A stretch of DNA of 64,000 nt from Azospirillum sp. TSA2s (GCF_004923315.1 NZ_CP039649.1:268501-332500); one strand, 5' to 3'. Positions 16,636-25,471 are shown, numbered from the stretch's first letter. Notes: a model not told the origin generated them from the sequence alone. Made by a program: numbers and translations.

Positions 16636-16736
16636 CTCCTTCTCCCCCGGGGAGAAGGTTGGGATGAAGGGGTTCGGCGTAGCCGAAGAGATCCATGAAG
16701 CGGATCCCCATCACCCTGACCCTCTCCCCGGGGGGC
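16636..16736. repeat. Palindromic intergenic repeat
   Basis: It starts with CTTCTCCCCCGGGGAGAAG and ends with CCTCTCCCCGGGGGG. An inner GGTTCGGCGTAGCCGAA hairpin and the pair GATCC/GGATC lie between. It belongs to the window-wide CTCTCCC family and follows the molybdenum hydroxylase operon directly. Confidence 0.6.
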
Positions 16737-16792
16737 TATGGCATTCACACAGTTTCAAGTATTGCTAAGCGTCTGGAACAAAAGGAACTTTG

Positions 16793-16820
16793 CGTCATTC
16801 CCGCCTTCGCGGGAATGACG
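16793..16820. repeat. Perfect hairpin repeat (GTCATTCCCG...CGGGAATGAC)
   Basis: Two 11-nt arms (CGTCATTCCCG and its complement) flank the loop CCTTCG. The same unit occurs near 18810-18832 and, in variant form, was the target of the IS at 17452-18757. It is a dispersed REP-like element. The neighbouring bases 16737-16792 and 16821-16938 are comparatively AT-rich, with no gene seen. Confidence 0.7.
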
Positions 16821-16938
16821 GCCGACAAAATTGCTTTATTCCAATGTCTTACGTGATGCTGAGATGTGTGAATGCCGTAGCCGGTTCAGGAGAGGGCAAC
16901 AAACAAGCGCTCCCGCCAAGCGGCGGCAGCGGTACGCA

Positions 16939-17085
16939 TCACCCCATGATGTTCTCGTCCGCGATGCGGCGCGGCATGTCGGTTTGATGCTGGCGGTCCT
17001 GCTTCGGCGTCTTGGTGATGCTGAAGCCGATGCCCGACAGCAGAAGGACGCCCAGCGAGGCGACGGTGACGATGTTGCAAAGCAT
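16939..17085 (-). CDS. Small membrane protein (48 aa), unknown function
   Basis: The ATG at 17085 follows a purine-rich AGGGAAAGGG stretch about 9 nt upstream. The predicted product has a hydrophobic helix at residues 5-23 (IVTVASLGVLLLSGIGFSI) then a polar tail of about 25 residues. The longer in-frame extension upstream (to 17256) has no membrane or domain character and its start lacks a ribosome site. No family recognised. The good ribosome site and transmembrane segment favour a real peptide, but length alone cannot prove it. Confidence 0.45.
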   Translation of the reverse strand: MLCNIVTVASLGVLLLSGIGFSITKTPKQDRQHQTDMPRRIADENIMG

Positions 17086-17441
17086 AGCGACTGACCCTTT
17101 CCCTAACCTCTTTCGGCCGTCCACCTTGGGACGACCAGACCTTTTTCCGCGGTCTCCTGCGCAATAGACGCCAAGAGCCGCTTCTTTCTTCCGTGAGCCG
17201 CGCCGGGATGAGGGAAAATAATCGTCCGTTACCCGAACTGTATTTACTTCCAACACCTTGCCGGCACAGTCTGCGCGGAGCGGTCAGATAGTCCTGCAGC
17301 TGCGAACTGGCAACCGAAGGCAGCGAAATATCCGCGCAGCTCAGGTTAACAAAATTGTCATGGCAGAGGTTGGGGCGGGGAAGGGCGGCCATCTGAATGT
17401 CGCCCTATCGGCTTTGAGCCGCCTCTCTCGGCCGTCATCCC
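17086..17441. other. Intergenic stretch with no recognised gene
   Basis: About 355 nt between the small membrane protein and the insertion sequence. I see no supported coding frame, no clear promoter hexamers and no terminator with a T-run. The last 20 nt (GTCATCCCCGCGAAGGC) are the left half of the hairpin repeat interrupted by the IS. Confidence 0.5.
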
Positions 17442-17451
17442 CGCGAAGGCG

Positions 17452-18757
17452 CACTGCTGTCCGGGATTTTCAGGGCTCGGCCAGTTTGAGGCTGAGTTGG
17501 CGGTCTGGCGGTCGTTTTTGCGGTGGCCGTGGCCTTGTCGGACAGCGATTGGTGGTGTTGAAAGGTTCGAAGAGTGCAACCTTGAGCCTGACCTTGAGGG
17601 CCTTCGCACCGCCAACGTGGTTTTTGGCGTAGGTGTTCTGGAATAGCCGCAACAAGCAGAAGGCAATCAATGCCGTGTAGATCTGAATTCTGACGGCATT
17701 CTCTGAGCGACCGAAGAATGTCTTCAGCTTGAGGTTCTGTTTGATCCACTTGAAGAACAACTCAATCTGCCAGCGTTCCTTATAGAGATTGGCGATCTCC
17801 TGGGCAGACCGGTCAAGATCATTGGTGATCAGATGGAGTGGCTCCTTATCCGGGCGCGCCACCACCACTTCACGAAGTTCGGTGTCATAGAGCGGGTTGG
17901 TCGCGCCGCCACGTGGCTTCCTGTGGCCGATCTTCACCCGGCGGTCCGCTTCGATGTTGTCGCCAACCGCCTCGACGCTTCGCTCCACCCGGCGGCGGGC
18001 ATTGCTCTTCAGCCGGGTCACGAACAGCGCCCCTGCCATGGTGATCTCATGCCACCAGCAATAATCCGTGTATCCCTTGTCGAAGACGTAGGTGGTCCCG
18101 GCAACGAACGGCAGACGCCGCGCGACCTTGATTTCGCTAAGCTTAGGCGTTTCCACGGCAAAATGGACCGGCGTGGCCGCCCGCGGATCGTAGGCCAGAT
18201 GCAGCTTCAGGCCACGGCAGCGAGAATCAGCTTCGGCCCAGTTGAAGCGGCGGTCCCGCAACATGATCGGAGAGCCGTCGATCAGCCGCACCAACTCCCG
18301 ACTTTCCTGACGCACCGATCGGGCCAAGCCGCCCATGACTAGATCGGCAATCTCCCGGAACACCGCCGCAGGCCGTGCCGCCGAGGCATCGCTGAGCGTG
18401 CTCTTGCTCACCGGACGCAGGCCGGTGTGGTACAGGCCCGCCGGCTGGGCCGCCAAGCCCTCCGCAATCTCGCGAAGGCTCTTCAGCCCGGCGAACTGGG
18501 CGAAAAGCATCGCCTTGAGGTGCCGCTGGCACGTCCAGCCCTTGTCCCCCGTCCCGACCCCATGATTGCCCCGGTGCCGCACGACAATCCTGTTCACCGC
18601 ACGACGGTCCAGAGGTTCCACAAGGCGCAAAAATCCGCTAGCTTGGAACGGCACGGCAGACCTCAAAATCTATGTTTGGCGACTGCGATTTTGGGCCAGA
18701 ACTCTGGCTTTGTCTGCCGTGCAGCTGCAATCCATCATAAAATCCCGGACAGCAGTG
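17452..18757 (-). mobile_element. Complete IS4-family insertion sequence (about 1306 bp)
   Basis: Perfect 19-bp terminal inverted repeats lie at 17452-17470 (CACTGCTGTCCGGGATTTT) and, as the reverse complement, at 18739-18757. They flank a single intact transposase. A 10-bp direct repeat CGCGAAGGCG flanks the element (17442-17451 and 18758-18767), a target-site duplication within the IS4 size range. The target is the loop region of a hairpin repeat: removing the IS and one 10-mer restores GTCATCCCCGCGAAGGCGGG followed by GATCCAG. Intact repeats and transposase suggest a recent, possibly active insertion. Confidence 0.92.
17470..18666 (-). CDS. IS4-family transposase (DUF4372 + DDE)
   Basis: The 398-aa transposase has an N-terminal DUF4372-type domain (residues 1-75: QASGFLRLVEPLD, HLKAMLFAQFAGLKSLREI). 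The RNase H-like DDE core follows, with Asp in LVRLIDGSPI, Asp in VFDKGYTDY and Glu in the YREK-type signature YKERWQIELFFKWIKQ. It catalyses cut-and-paste movement of the surrounding element. The open frame starts at a TTG at 18666; GTG at 18654 is an alternative. Its 3' end reaches the left inverted repeat. Confidence 0.93.
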   Translation of the reverse strand: MRSAVPFQASGFLRLVEPLDRRAVNRIVVRHRGNHGVGTGDKGWTCQRHLKAMLFAQFAGLKSLREIAEGLAAQPAGLYHTGLRPVSKSTLSDASAARPAAVFREIADLVMGGLARSVRQESRELVRLIDGSPIMLRDRRFNWAEADSRCRGLKLHLAYDPRAATPVHFAVETPKLSEIKVARRLPFVAGTTYVFDKGYTDYCWWHEITMAGALFVTRLKSNARRRVERSVEAVGDNIEADRRVKIGHRKPRGGATNPLYDTELREVVVARPDKEPLHLITNDLDRSAQEIANLYKERWQIELFFKWIKQNLKLKTFFGRSENAVRIQIYTALIAFCLLRLFQNTYAKNHVGGAKALKVRLKVALFEPFNTTNRCPTRPRPPQKRPPDRQLSLKLAEP

Positions 18758-18832
18758 CGCGAAGGCGGGGATCCAGGAAGCTCCGCAATGAAACGGCTAA
18801 AACGGCTGGATTCCCGCCTTCGCGGGAATGAC
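18758..18832. repeat. Right part of a double-hairpin repeat split by the IS
   Basis: GCGGGGATCCAG (right half of the first hairpin, left half at 17433-17451) is followed by a spacer and a second hairpin, ATTCCCGCCTTCGCGGGAAT at 18810-18829, ending GACG. In the uninterrupted state the two hairpins face each other as an inverted pair (GTCATCCCC... and ...GGGAATGAC) about 95 nt long. Confidence 0.7.
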
Positions 18833-18887
18833 GCTGAAAAAGTGGTGGATGATCCTGCGGCGTGTCGGAACAACTCGGTCATTGCCT

Positions 18888-20357
18888 TTACGGCGTATGC
18901 CCCCCCTCCGCCGCCCGCAGGATCACCGTTACCTTCAGCCCCCGGCCGTCCTGCCCGGCATCCAGCCGCACGGCCGCCCCCAGCCGGTCGGCGAGGGCGC
19001 GGACGATGGCGAGCCCCAGCCCGCTGCCGGTGCGCGGCGGCTCGCCCGGACGGTCCAGGCGATAGAAACGCTCGAACACCCGCTCGCGCTCGGCCTCCGG
19101 GATGCCGGGGCCGTCGTCCTCCACCTCCAGGACAGGCCCGCTCCCCAATCCGGGGCCAACCCGCACCGTCACCGTTCCGCCCGGCCGGTTGTAGCGGATG
19201 GCGTTGTCCAGCAAATTGCCCAGCAGTTCGCCCACCAGCACCGGGTTGCCCACGGCCCGCAGGCCGGCGTCACCGTCCTCCGGTGCTTCGAATCGCACCT
19301 CGACATCCTGGGCCAGCGCCGCCGGCACCTGCTCCGCGGCGACCTCCATCGCCACCTGCCGCAGGTCGGTCACCTCCGGCGCTGCCGGTATCGCCGGCGC
19401 GTCCTCGTCGGCGCGGGCCAGCGCAAGCAGCTGGACCAGCAGCCGTTCCAGCCGCTTCACCGCCCCCTCGACATCGTCCAGCGCCGCGCGCCCTTCCGCG
19501 CTGTCGGTGCCGAAGCGGCGCAGCAGAGCCAGATGGGTGCGCAGCACCGCCAGCGGCGTGCGCAACTGGTGCGAGGCGTCGGCGGTGAAGCGGCGCATGG
19601 TGCCGATGGACTGGTCCAGCCGCGCCAGCAGCCCGTTGATGGCGATCACCAGCGGCAGCACCTCCACCGGCACCACCGCCAGCGGCAGCGGCACCAGCGC
19701 CATCCCGCCGCGCGCCGACCGGCTGTCGATCACCCGCCGCAGCCGCCCCAGCGGCGCCAGACCGCGCCCGACCGCCCCCCACACCAGCAGCCCGCTGCCG
19801 CCGACCAGCGCCACCTCCAGCAGGGTCAGCCACAGCAGCAGATCGACCTCCACCGCGCGCCGGCCGGCCGTGGTCTCCGCCACCTGGACCAGCACCGGCT
19901 GCGGCACGCCATAGAGCCGCCGGATCTGCGCCGCCACCCGCACCGCATGGCCGCGATAGGTCGCGTCGCGGAACACCGTGACGTTGGTCGGCATCTTCGA
20001 GATGTCCGGCAGCGGCAGATCGAGATAACCGGTGATGACCCCGCCTTCATGGGCGACGTTGTAATAGATGCTGTCGCGCGCCTGGCTCTCCAGCATGCCG
20101 AAGGCGACGGCGGGAAGGTCGACCGTCACCTCGCCATTCTCGTCGTCCACCGCCAGCCGCTCGGCGATGGCGAGCGTCGAGCCGGCCAGCAGCCGGTCAT
20201 GGGTGGACTGGACGAAGCCATGGATCAGCGCCGATCCGCCGACGCCCAGCCCGACCGCCAGCGCCCCCAGCGGCACCAGCAGCCGGGTCAGCAGCCGGCG
20301 CCGCAGCGACGGCACGCGCTCCCGCCGTTCCGCCGGCGACACCGCCATCAGCCGCAT
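18888..20357 (-). CDS. Two-component sensor histidine kinase, TctE/2CSK_N type
   Basis: The 489-aa membrane kinase has two transmembrane helices (about 24-46 and 173-196). Between them lies a periplasmic 2CSK_N-type sensor (DSIYYNVAHEGGVITGY, TYRGHAVRVAAQIRR). A short HAMP-like linker precedes the H-box ADASHQLRTPL (His263). The ATPase has an N-box (LLGNLLDNAIRYN), G-boxes (VEDDGPGIP, TGSGLGLAI) and F-box (FERFYRLD). The response regulator ends 4 nt upstream, so they form one operon. The divergent ABC transporter 182 nt beyond the regulator is the natural target, as in TctDE-type systems that control uptake of their inducer. Confidence 0.93.
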   Translation of the reverse strand: MRLMAVSPAERRERVPSLRRRLLTRLLVPLGALAVGLGVGGSALIHGFVQSTHDRLLAGSTLAIAERLAVDDENGEVTVDLPAVAFGMLESQARDSIYYNVAHEGGVITGYLDLPLPDISKMPTNVTVFRDATYRGHAVRVAAQIRRLYGVPQPVLVQVAETTAGRRAVEVDLLLWLTLLEVALVGGSGLLVWGAVGRGLAPLGRLRRVIDSRSARGGMALVPLPLAVVPVEVLPLVIAINGLLARLDQSIGTMRRFTADASHQLRTPLAVLRTHLALLRRFGTDSAEGRAALDDVEGAVKRLERLLVQLLALARADEDAPAIPAAPEVTDLRQVAMEVAAEQVPAALAQDVEVRFEAPEDGDAGLRAVGNPVLVGELLGNLLDNAIRYNRPGGTVTVRVGPGLGSGPVLEVEDDGPGIPEAERERVFERFYRLDRPGEPPRTGSGLGLAIVRALADRLGAAVRLDAGQDGRGLKVTVILRAAEGGHTP

Positions 20358-20361
20358 TCCA

Positions 20362-21027
20362 TCATGTGACTTCCATCAGGTAACCCAGCCCGCGGATGGT
20401 GCGGATCTGCGGCCCGTCGGGCTCCAGCTTCTTCCGCAGCCGGGCGACATACAGCTCGATGGCGTTGGGGGCCACCGGCTCGTCGAAGCCGAACACCTCC
20501 CCCGCCAGCCGCTCCTTCGGCACCACCTTGCCGGCTCGCGTGATCAGCCCCTCCAGCACCGCCAGCTCGCGCTTGCGCAAATCCAGCACCCGCCCGTTCA
20601 GCGTCACCGTCGCGGTGGAGCGGTCGTAGCGCAAGGCCCCGCACACCAGCTCCGGCACCGGCGTGCCCTGGCCGCGCCGCATCAGGGCGCGCACCCGCGC
20701 CTCGAACTCCGCCGGGTCGAAGGGCTTCAGCAGGTAATCGTCGGCGCCGAGATCCAGCCCCTTCACCCGGTCGGCCACCGCCTCGCGCGCGGTCAGGATC
20801 ATCACCGGCACGGTGGAGCCGCGGCGGCGGATTCGCGTCAGCACCTCGAACCCCGACAGGTCGGGCAGGCCCAGATCCAGCACCACCAGCCCATAGGGCT
20901 CAGCCCGCTCCAGCCGCGCCGCCTCTTCTCCCGACGCGACATGGTCGACGGCATAGCCGGCCAGCTTCAGCGACGCGGTCAGCCCGCGCGCCAGGGCCGC
21001 GTCATCCTCCACGATCAGGATGCGCAA
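20362..21027 (-). CDS. OmpR/TctD-family response regulator
   Basis: The 221-aa regulator has a receiver at residues 1-115 with Asp51 (VVLDLGLPD), acidic pair EDD, Thr in LTARE and Lys in LLKPF. A winged-helix trans_reg_C domain follows at 125-220 (LRKRELAVLEGLI, PNAIELYVARLRKKL, IRTIRGLGYLM). I place the start at TTG 21027, giving MRILIVEDD, because GGAGGG lies 8 nt upstream; GTG 21036 is too close to that site and the longer frame to 21192 has non-receiver sequence. It probably binds the intergenic region shared with the substrate-binding protein gene. Confidence 0.92.
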   Translation of the reverse strand: MRILIVEDDAALARGLTASLKLAGYAVDHVASGEEAARLERAEPYGLVVLDLGLPDLSGFEVLTRIRRRGSTVPVMILTAREAVADRVKGLDLGADDYLLKPFDPAEFEARVRALMRRGQGTPVPELVCGALRYDRSTATVTLNGRVLDLRKRELAVLEGLITRAGKVVPKERLAGEVFGFDEPVAPNAIELYVARLRKKLEPDGPQIRTIRGLGYLMEVT

Positions 21028-21106
21028 GGGCGGCACCCTCCGTCCGACCGGGCCATCATCCGAACGCCCCTGTTCCGTTCCGCCAACTATTTCAACCCGC
21101 GACAGA

Positions 21107-21132
21107 TTGACGACAGGTTGGCCGCCTATAGT
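21107..21132 (+). promoter_or_regulatory. Possible sigma-70-type promoter of the ABC transporter operon
   Basis: TTGACG (21107-21112) and TATAGT (21127-21132) lie 78 nt before the transporter start, but the 14-nt spacer is shorter than usual. A short spacer would fit an activator-dependent promoter, here by the divergently encoded regulator. Confidence 0.3.
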
Positions 21133-21209
21133 CACGACAAAGTCGCTTGTAAGCCCAACCAACCCGGCCCGCAACGGCGCCGTGGGAACCAACCGCAGGA
21201 GAGGAAGAG

Positions 21210-22325
21210 ATGCGCACCAAACTGGCCCTTCTGGTCGCGACCGCCCTGACCGTCACAGTGTCCATCACCGTTCCGGCCTTCACCGCCGGCACCGCCCAGG
21301 CGCAGTCGGTCCCCGCCGGCTACGACCCGTCCTATGCCAAGATCATCGAGGCGGCGAACCAGGAAGGCGCGCTCAGCATCTATTCCGCCACCGACGCGGC
21401 CGCCGTGTCGGAACTCCTGAAGGGGTTCGAGGCGCTCTATCCCAAGATCAAGCTGGAATACGCCGACCAGAACTCGACCGAGATGTACAACCGTTTCATC
21501 AGCGAGGCGGCGGCCAACACCGGCACCACCGACCTGATGTGGTCGTCGGCGATGGACCTGCAGATGAAGCTGGTCAACGACGGCTACGCCCAGTCCTATA
21601 CGTCGCCGGAAACCAAGAACATCCCCGACTGGGCCAACTGGAAGAACGAGGCCTTCGGCACCACCGCCGAGCCGATCGTCTTCGCCTACAACAAGCGCGT
21701 CGTCCCCGCCGCCGACGTGCCGAAGACCCACGCCGACCTCGCCAAGCTTCTCGCTGAGAAGCCCGACGCCTACAAAGGCAAGGTCACCTCCTACGATCCG
21801 GAGCGCAGCGGCGTCGGCTTCCTCTACATCACCCAGGACGTGCAGGCCAGCAAGGGCACCTGGGATCTGGTGAAGGCGATGGGCCAGACCGGGGTGAAGC
21901 TCTACACCTCCTCCGGCGCGATGATCGAGCGCCTGACCTCGGGCGAGCACACCATCGGCTACAACATGATCGGCTCCTACGTCTTCGAGCGGCAGAAGAA
22001 GGACCCGGACTCGCTGGGCGTCGTGCTGCCGTCCGACTACACCATCGTGATGTCGCGCATCGCCTTCATCCCGAAGGGCGCCAAGCACCCGAACGCCGCC
22101 AAGCTGTTCCTCGACTATCTGCTGTCGAAGGACGGCCAGCAGGCGATGCAGGCCCGCTACATGGGCTCGATCCGCACTGACTTGGCGAGCGCCAACCCGA
22201 CCGCCGGCATTCCGGAAAGCACGCTGCGCCCGATCCATGTCGGCCCGGAGCTGCTGACCTACCTGGATCAGGTGAAGCGCCTGAAGTTCCTGAAGGACTG
22301 GCAGAAGGCCCTGCAGGGGAAGTGA
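21210..22325 (+). CDS. ABC transporter periplasmic substrate-binding protein (Fe3+/organophosphate type)
   Basis: The 371-aa protein has a Sec signal peptide (hydrophobic core at 5-26, cleavage after AQA at residue 31). The mature part is an extracellular solute-binding protein of the ferric-iron/AfuA cluster (LSIYSATDAAAVSELLKGFEALYP, NSTEMYNRFISE, TDLMWSSAMDLQMKL). The Tyr-Tyr iron ligands of FbpA near the C-terminus are not evident, so an organic or phosphorylated ligand is as likely as iron. The start has GGAGAGGAAGAG just upstream. Encoded with a fused permease and an ATPase downstream and a TctDE-like sensor pair upstream. Confidence 0.88.
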   Translation: MRTKLALLVATALTVTVSITVPAFTAGTAQAQSVPAGYDPSYAKIIEAANQEGALSIYSATDAAAVSELLKGFEALYPKIKLEYADQNSTEMYNRFISEAAANTGTTDLMWSSAMDLQMKLVNDGYAQSYTSPETKNIPDWANWKNEAFGTTAEPIVFAYNKRVVPAADVPKTHADLAKLLAEKPDAYKGKVTSYDPERSGVGFLYITQDVQASKGTWDLVKAMGQTGVKLYTSSGAMIERLTSGEHTIGYNMIGSYVFERQKKDPDSLGVVLPSDYTIVMSRIAFIPKGAKHPNAAKLFLDYLLSKDGQQAMQARYMGSIRTDLASANPTAGIPESTLRPIHVGPELLTYLDQVKRLKFLKDWQKALQGK

Positions 22326-22338
22326 TTTAACGCCTCCT

Positions 22339-22560
22339 CTCTCTCACCCGCGTACAGTCCCCTCTCCCCCCGCTCACGCGCAAACTTCGTTTGCGCTGAC
22401 GCGACAGGCGGATCAAAGATCCGCCGAAAGCGGGGAGAGGGTTAGGGTGAGGGGGACACAGAGCGAGGGTCTTCAAGAATTGCGAACCTCGCGCTCCCCC
22501 TAAAATCCACCCCACGCCTCCCCCTCACCCCGGCCCTCTCCCCGGGGGGGAGAGGGGGAA
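22339..22560. repeat. Mosaic palindromic repeat inside the ABC operon
   Basis: Outer CCCCTCTCCCC and GGGGAGAGGG arms enclose GCGCAAAC/GTTTGCGC and GGCGGATC/GATCCGCC hairpins. A second palindrome CCCTCTCCCCGGGGGGGAGA lies at 22533-22553. The internal modules and the GCGTCA-type joint match the element at 5754-5931. It fills most of the 283-nt gap between the binding-protein and permease genes, where it could stabilise the upstream mRNA and raise binding-protein yield. Confidence 0.75.
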
Positions 22561-22608
22561 TCCCCCACGGGGAGGGCGCCAAAGCCGCCGAATTCAAGGA
22601 AATCCCCC

Positions 22609-24276
22609 ATGAACCGCGCGACGCGCATCGCGGTGATCGTCGCCATGGCGATCGCCGTGCTGGCCCCGATCGGGCTGGTCGTTTACCAGAGCTTCCTCGA
22701 CGGGCCGTTCTTCCAGCCCAAGATCTCCTTTACGCTCAGCGCCTACGAGTTCGTTCTGGACGACGAGGATTTCTTCGACGCCCTCTACAACTCCTGCATC
22801 ATCGCCTTCGGCATGACCGCCATCGCGGTGCCGGTCGGCGCGCTGCTCGCCTTCCTGATGACCCGCACCGACCTGCCGGGCCGCCGCTGGATCGAGCCGG
22901 TGATCCTGGTGCCGATGTTCGTGTCGTCGGTGGTGCTGGCCTTCGGCTTCGTGGTCAGCCTCGGCCCGGCCGGCTTCGTCACGCTGTGGTTCAAAAGCAC
23001 CTTCGGCTATGTCCCCTGGTATCTCTATTCCAAGTGGATGCTGATCGTCATCGCCGGCCTGACCCACGTCCCGCACATCTTCCTCTACACCTCTTCGGCG
23101 CTGCGCAGCCTCGGCTCCGACGTGGAGGAGGCGGCGCGGATGACCGGCGCCGGCCCGCTGCGCACGGCGATGACCGTCAGTCTGCCGATGGTGATGCCGA
23201 ACATCCTCTACTCGGCGGTGCTGGTCTTCTTCCTGGGCTTCGAGCTGTTCGGCCTGCCGCTGGTGCTGGGCGACCCCGAAGGCATCCTGGTTCTCGCCAC
23301 CTACCTCTACAAGCTGACCAACAAGCTCGGCACCCCGTCCTACCAGCTGATGGCGGTGGTCGTGGTGGCGATCATCTGCATCGCCCTGCCGCTGGTGGCC
23401 TTGCAGCGCTTCCTGTTGCGCGCCGCCAACCGCTATGTCTCGGTCAAGGGCAAGGCCGCGGCGCAGAAGCCGGTGTCGATCGGCGTCTGGCGCTGGCCGG
23501 CTGCGGCGATGATCACCGCGTGGCTTCTGTTCACCGTCGTCGTCCCACTGAGCGGCCTCGTGCTCCGTGCCTTCGTGTCGAGCTGGGGCGAGGGCGTCAA
23601 CCTGCTGGACGTGCTGACGCTGGACCATTTCCGCGAGCTGATGGAGTTCCCCAACCTGACCCGCGGCATCGTCAACACGCTGCTGATCGCGTCGGTCGGC
23701 GGAGCGCTGTCGGTCGGTGTCTACACCGTCCTCAACCTCGCCGCCCACCGCTGGCCGTCGGGCTGGACGAAGCTGATGGACTATCTGGTGCTGCTGCCGC
23801 GCGCTATGCCGGGCCTCGTCGCCGGTCTGGCGATCTTCTGGGTCTTCCTGTTCACGCCCTTCCTGGCCCCGCTGCGCCAGACCATGATCGCCATCTGGGT
23901 CGCCTACACGCTGGTCTGGCTCGCCTACGGCATGCGTCTGGTCAGCGGCGCCCTGCTGCAGATCGGCCCCGAGCTTGAGGAAGCCGGCCGCATCGTCGGC
24001 GCCAGCCCCGGCCGGGTGTCGCGCGACCTGACGATCCCGCTGATCAAGGTCGGCCTGTTCTCCAGCTGGCTGCTGATCTTCGTCACCTTCATGCGCGAAT
24101 ATTCGACCGGCGTCTATCTGCTGGCCCCCGGCACCGAGGTGATCGGCTCGCTGCTGGTCTCGCTGTGGGGAACCGGCGCCGTCGATCTCGTCACCGCGCT
24201 GTCCACCATCAACATCGCGATGATCGGCGGCGGCCTGCTGCTGATGTCGCTCTTCGGGAAACGCTCCCATGGCTAA
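22609..24276 (+). CDS. ABC transporter permease, fused two-domain (FbpB/AfuB type)
   Basis: The 563-aa integral membrane protein comprises two BPD_transp_1 permease units of about 270 residues each. Each has six or so hydrophobic helices and an EAA loop (EEAARMTGAGPLRTAMTVSLP near 174, and LEEAGRIVGASPGRVSRDLTIP near 455). The duplicated arrangement is the norm for ferric-iron/AfuB permeases and removes the need for a second permease gene. The downstream ATPase gene overlaps by 8 nt, indicating coupled translation. Confidence 0.92.
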   Translation: MNRATRIAVIVAMAIAVLAPIGLVVYQSFLDGPFFQPKISFTLSAYEFVLDDEDFFDALYNSCIIAFGMTAIAVPVGALLAFLMTRTDLPGRRWIEPVILVPMFVSSVVLAFGFVVSLGPAGFVTLWFKSTFGYVPWYLYSKWMLIVIAGLTHVPHIFLYTSSALRSLGSDVEEAARMTGAGPLRTAMTVSLPMVMPNILYSAVLVFFLGFELFGLPLVLGDPEGILVLATYLYKLTNKLGTPSYQLMAVVVVAIICIALPLVALQRFLLRAANRYVSVKGKAAAQKPVSIGVWRWPAAAMITAWLLFTVVVPLSGLVLRAFVSSWGEGVNLLDVLTLDHFRELMEFPNLTRGIVNTLLIASVGGALSVGVYTVLNLAAHRWPSGWTKLMDYLVLLPRAMPGLVAGLAIFWVFLFTPFLAPLRQTMIAIWVAYTLVWLAYGMRLVSGALLQIGPELEEAGRIVGASPGRVSRDLTIPLIKVGLFSSWLLIFVTFMREYSTGVYLLAPGTEVIGSLLVSLWGTGAVDLVTALSTINIAMIGGGLLLMSLFGKRSHG

Positions 24277-25321
24277 GCTCATCATCGACGACCTGCACCT
24301 GTCCTACGGCAACACCGAGATCCTGAAGGGCATCACCGCCACCTTCGCCCAGGGCGAGATCGTCGCCCTGCTCGGCCGGTCGGGCAGCGGCAAGACCACG
24401 CTGCTGCGCTCCATCGCCGGGCTTGAGGAGCCGAAGCGCGGCGTCATCTCCATCGGCGACCAGCCGGTCTTCGACGCCGCCGCCGGCCTCAACGTGCCGT
24501 CGGAAAAGCGCGGGCTCGGTCTGGTCTTCCAGTCCTACGCGCTGTGGCCGCATAAGACGGTGTTCGAGAACGTCGCCTACGGCCTGCGCCTGCGCAACGT
24601 GCCGAAGGCCGACCTCCAGCAGCGCGTGGCATCCGTTCTGGAGGGCGTCGGCCTCGGCCATCTCGGCGAGCGTTACCCGCACCAGATGTCGGGCGGCCAG
24701 CAGCAGCGCGTCGCCTTGGCTCGTGCCCTGGTCTACAACCCGCCGGTCATCCTGCTCGACGAGCCGTTGTCGAACCTCGACGCCAAGCTGCGCGAAGAGG
24801 CCCGCATCTGGATTCGCAGCCTGATCAAGCGGATGAACCTGACCGCCGTCTTCGTCACCCACGACCAGATCGAGGCGATGGCGATCGCCGACCGCATCGT
24901 TCTGCTCGACGGCGGCCGTATCGTCCAGGCCGGCACTCCCGAACAGCTCTACACCGAGCCGGTCAGCCTGTTCGCCTCGGAGTTCATGGGCGTCAACAAC
25001 CAGATCCGCAGCCGCGTGCAGGACAAGCGCGGCGGCTACGCCCGCATCGACCTGTCCGGCATCCCCCTGTGGGGCAAGGACCGCGCCGGCAAGTCCGTGT
25101 CGGACGAGGCGACCGGCGTCATCCGCCTGGAACAGGTCGAGGTGGTCGACGGACACGGCGAGAACCGCATCCCGGCCGAGCTGGAGACCTCGGTCTATCT
25201 CGGCAGCCATTGGGAGCATGTTTTCCGCTGCGGCGACCAGACCCTGCGCGCGTTCGGGCGGCCCTTGGCGGCCGGGACGCATTGGCTGCATTTGCCGCCG
25301 GAGCAGCTCTGGGTGTTCTGA
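24269..25321 (+). CDS. ABC transporter ATP-binding protein
   Basis: The 350-aa ATPase energises the transporter. Walker A is GRSGSGKT (36-43), Q-loop VFQSYALWPH, signature MSGGQQQR, Walker B ILLDEPLSNLD and switch His in VFVTHDQ. A C-terminal TOBE-like beta domain covers 240-350, as in the CUT1/Fe/polyamine class. The start overlaps the permease gene by 8 nt. Substrate as for the cognate binding protein. Confidence 0.93.
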   Translation: MAKLIIDDLHLSYGNTEILKGITATFAQGEIVALLGRSGSGKTTLLRSIAGLEEPKRGVISIGDQPVFDAAAGLNVPSEKRGLGLVFQSYALWPHKTVFENVAYGLRLRNVPKADLQQRVASVLEGVGLGHLGERYPHQMSGGQQQRVALARALVYNPPVILLDEPLSNLDAKLREEARIWIRSLIKRMNLTAVFVTHDQIEAMAIADRIVLLDGGRIVQAGTPEQLYTEPVSLFASEFMGVNNQIRSRVQDKRGGYARIDLSGIPLWGKDRAGKSVSDEATGVIRLEQVEVVDGHGENRIPAELETSVYLGSHWEHVFRCGDQTLRAFGRPLAAGTHWLHLPPEQLWVF

Positions 25322-25348
25322 GGGCGTACTATTTCACTGCAGCTCTTT

Positions 25349-25457
25349 GCCCCCTCCCTAACCCTCCCCCTCTTCGAGGGAGAGGGCACTGCCGCTGAAC
25401 TCCCGCAAAGCTCCTACCCCCTCTCCCGCGCCAGCGGGGGAGGGATGGGGAGGGGGC
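25349..25457. repeat. Palindromic intergenic repeat
   Basis: CCCCCTCCCTAACCCTCCCC at the left pairs with GGGGGAGGGATGGGGAGGGG at the right. An inner CCCTCTTCGAGGG hairpin lies next to the left arm. It lies between the convergent ATPase and metallophosphoesterase genes and may serve as a bidirectional terminator, although no T-run follows. Confidence 0.7.
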
Positions 25458-25471
25458 ATCATCCGAACACC

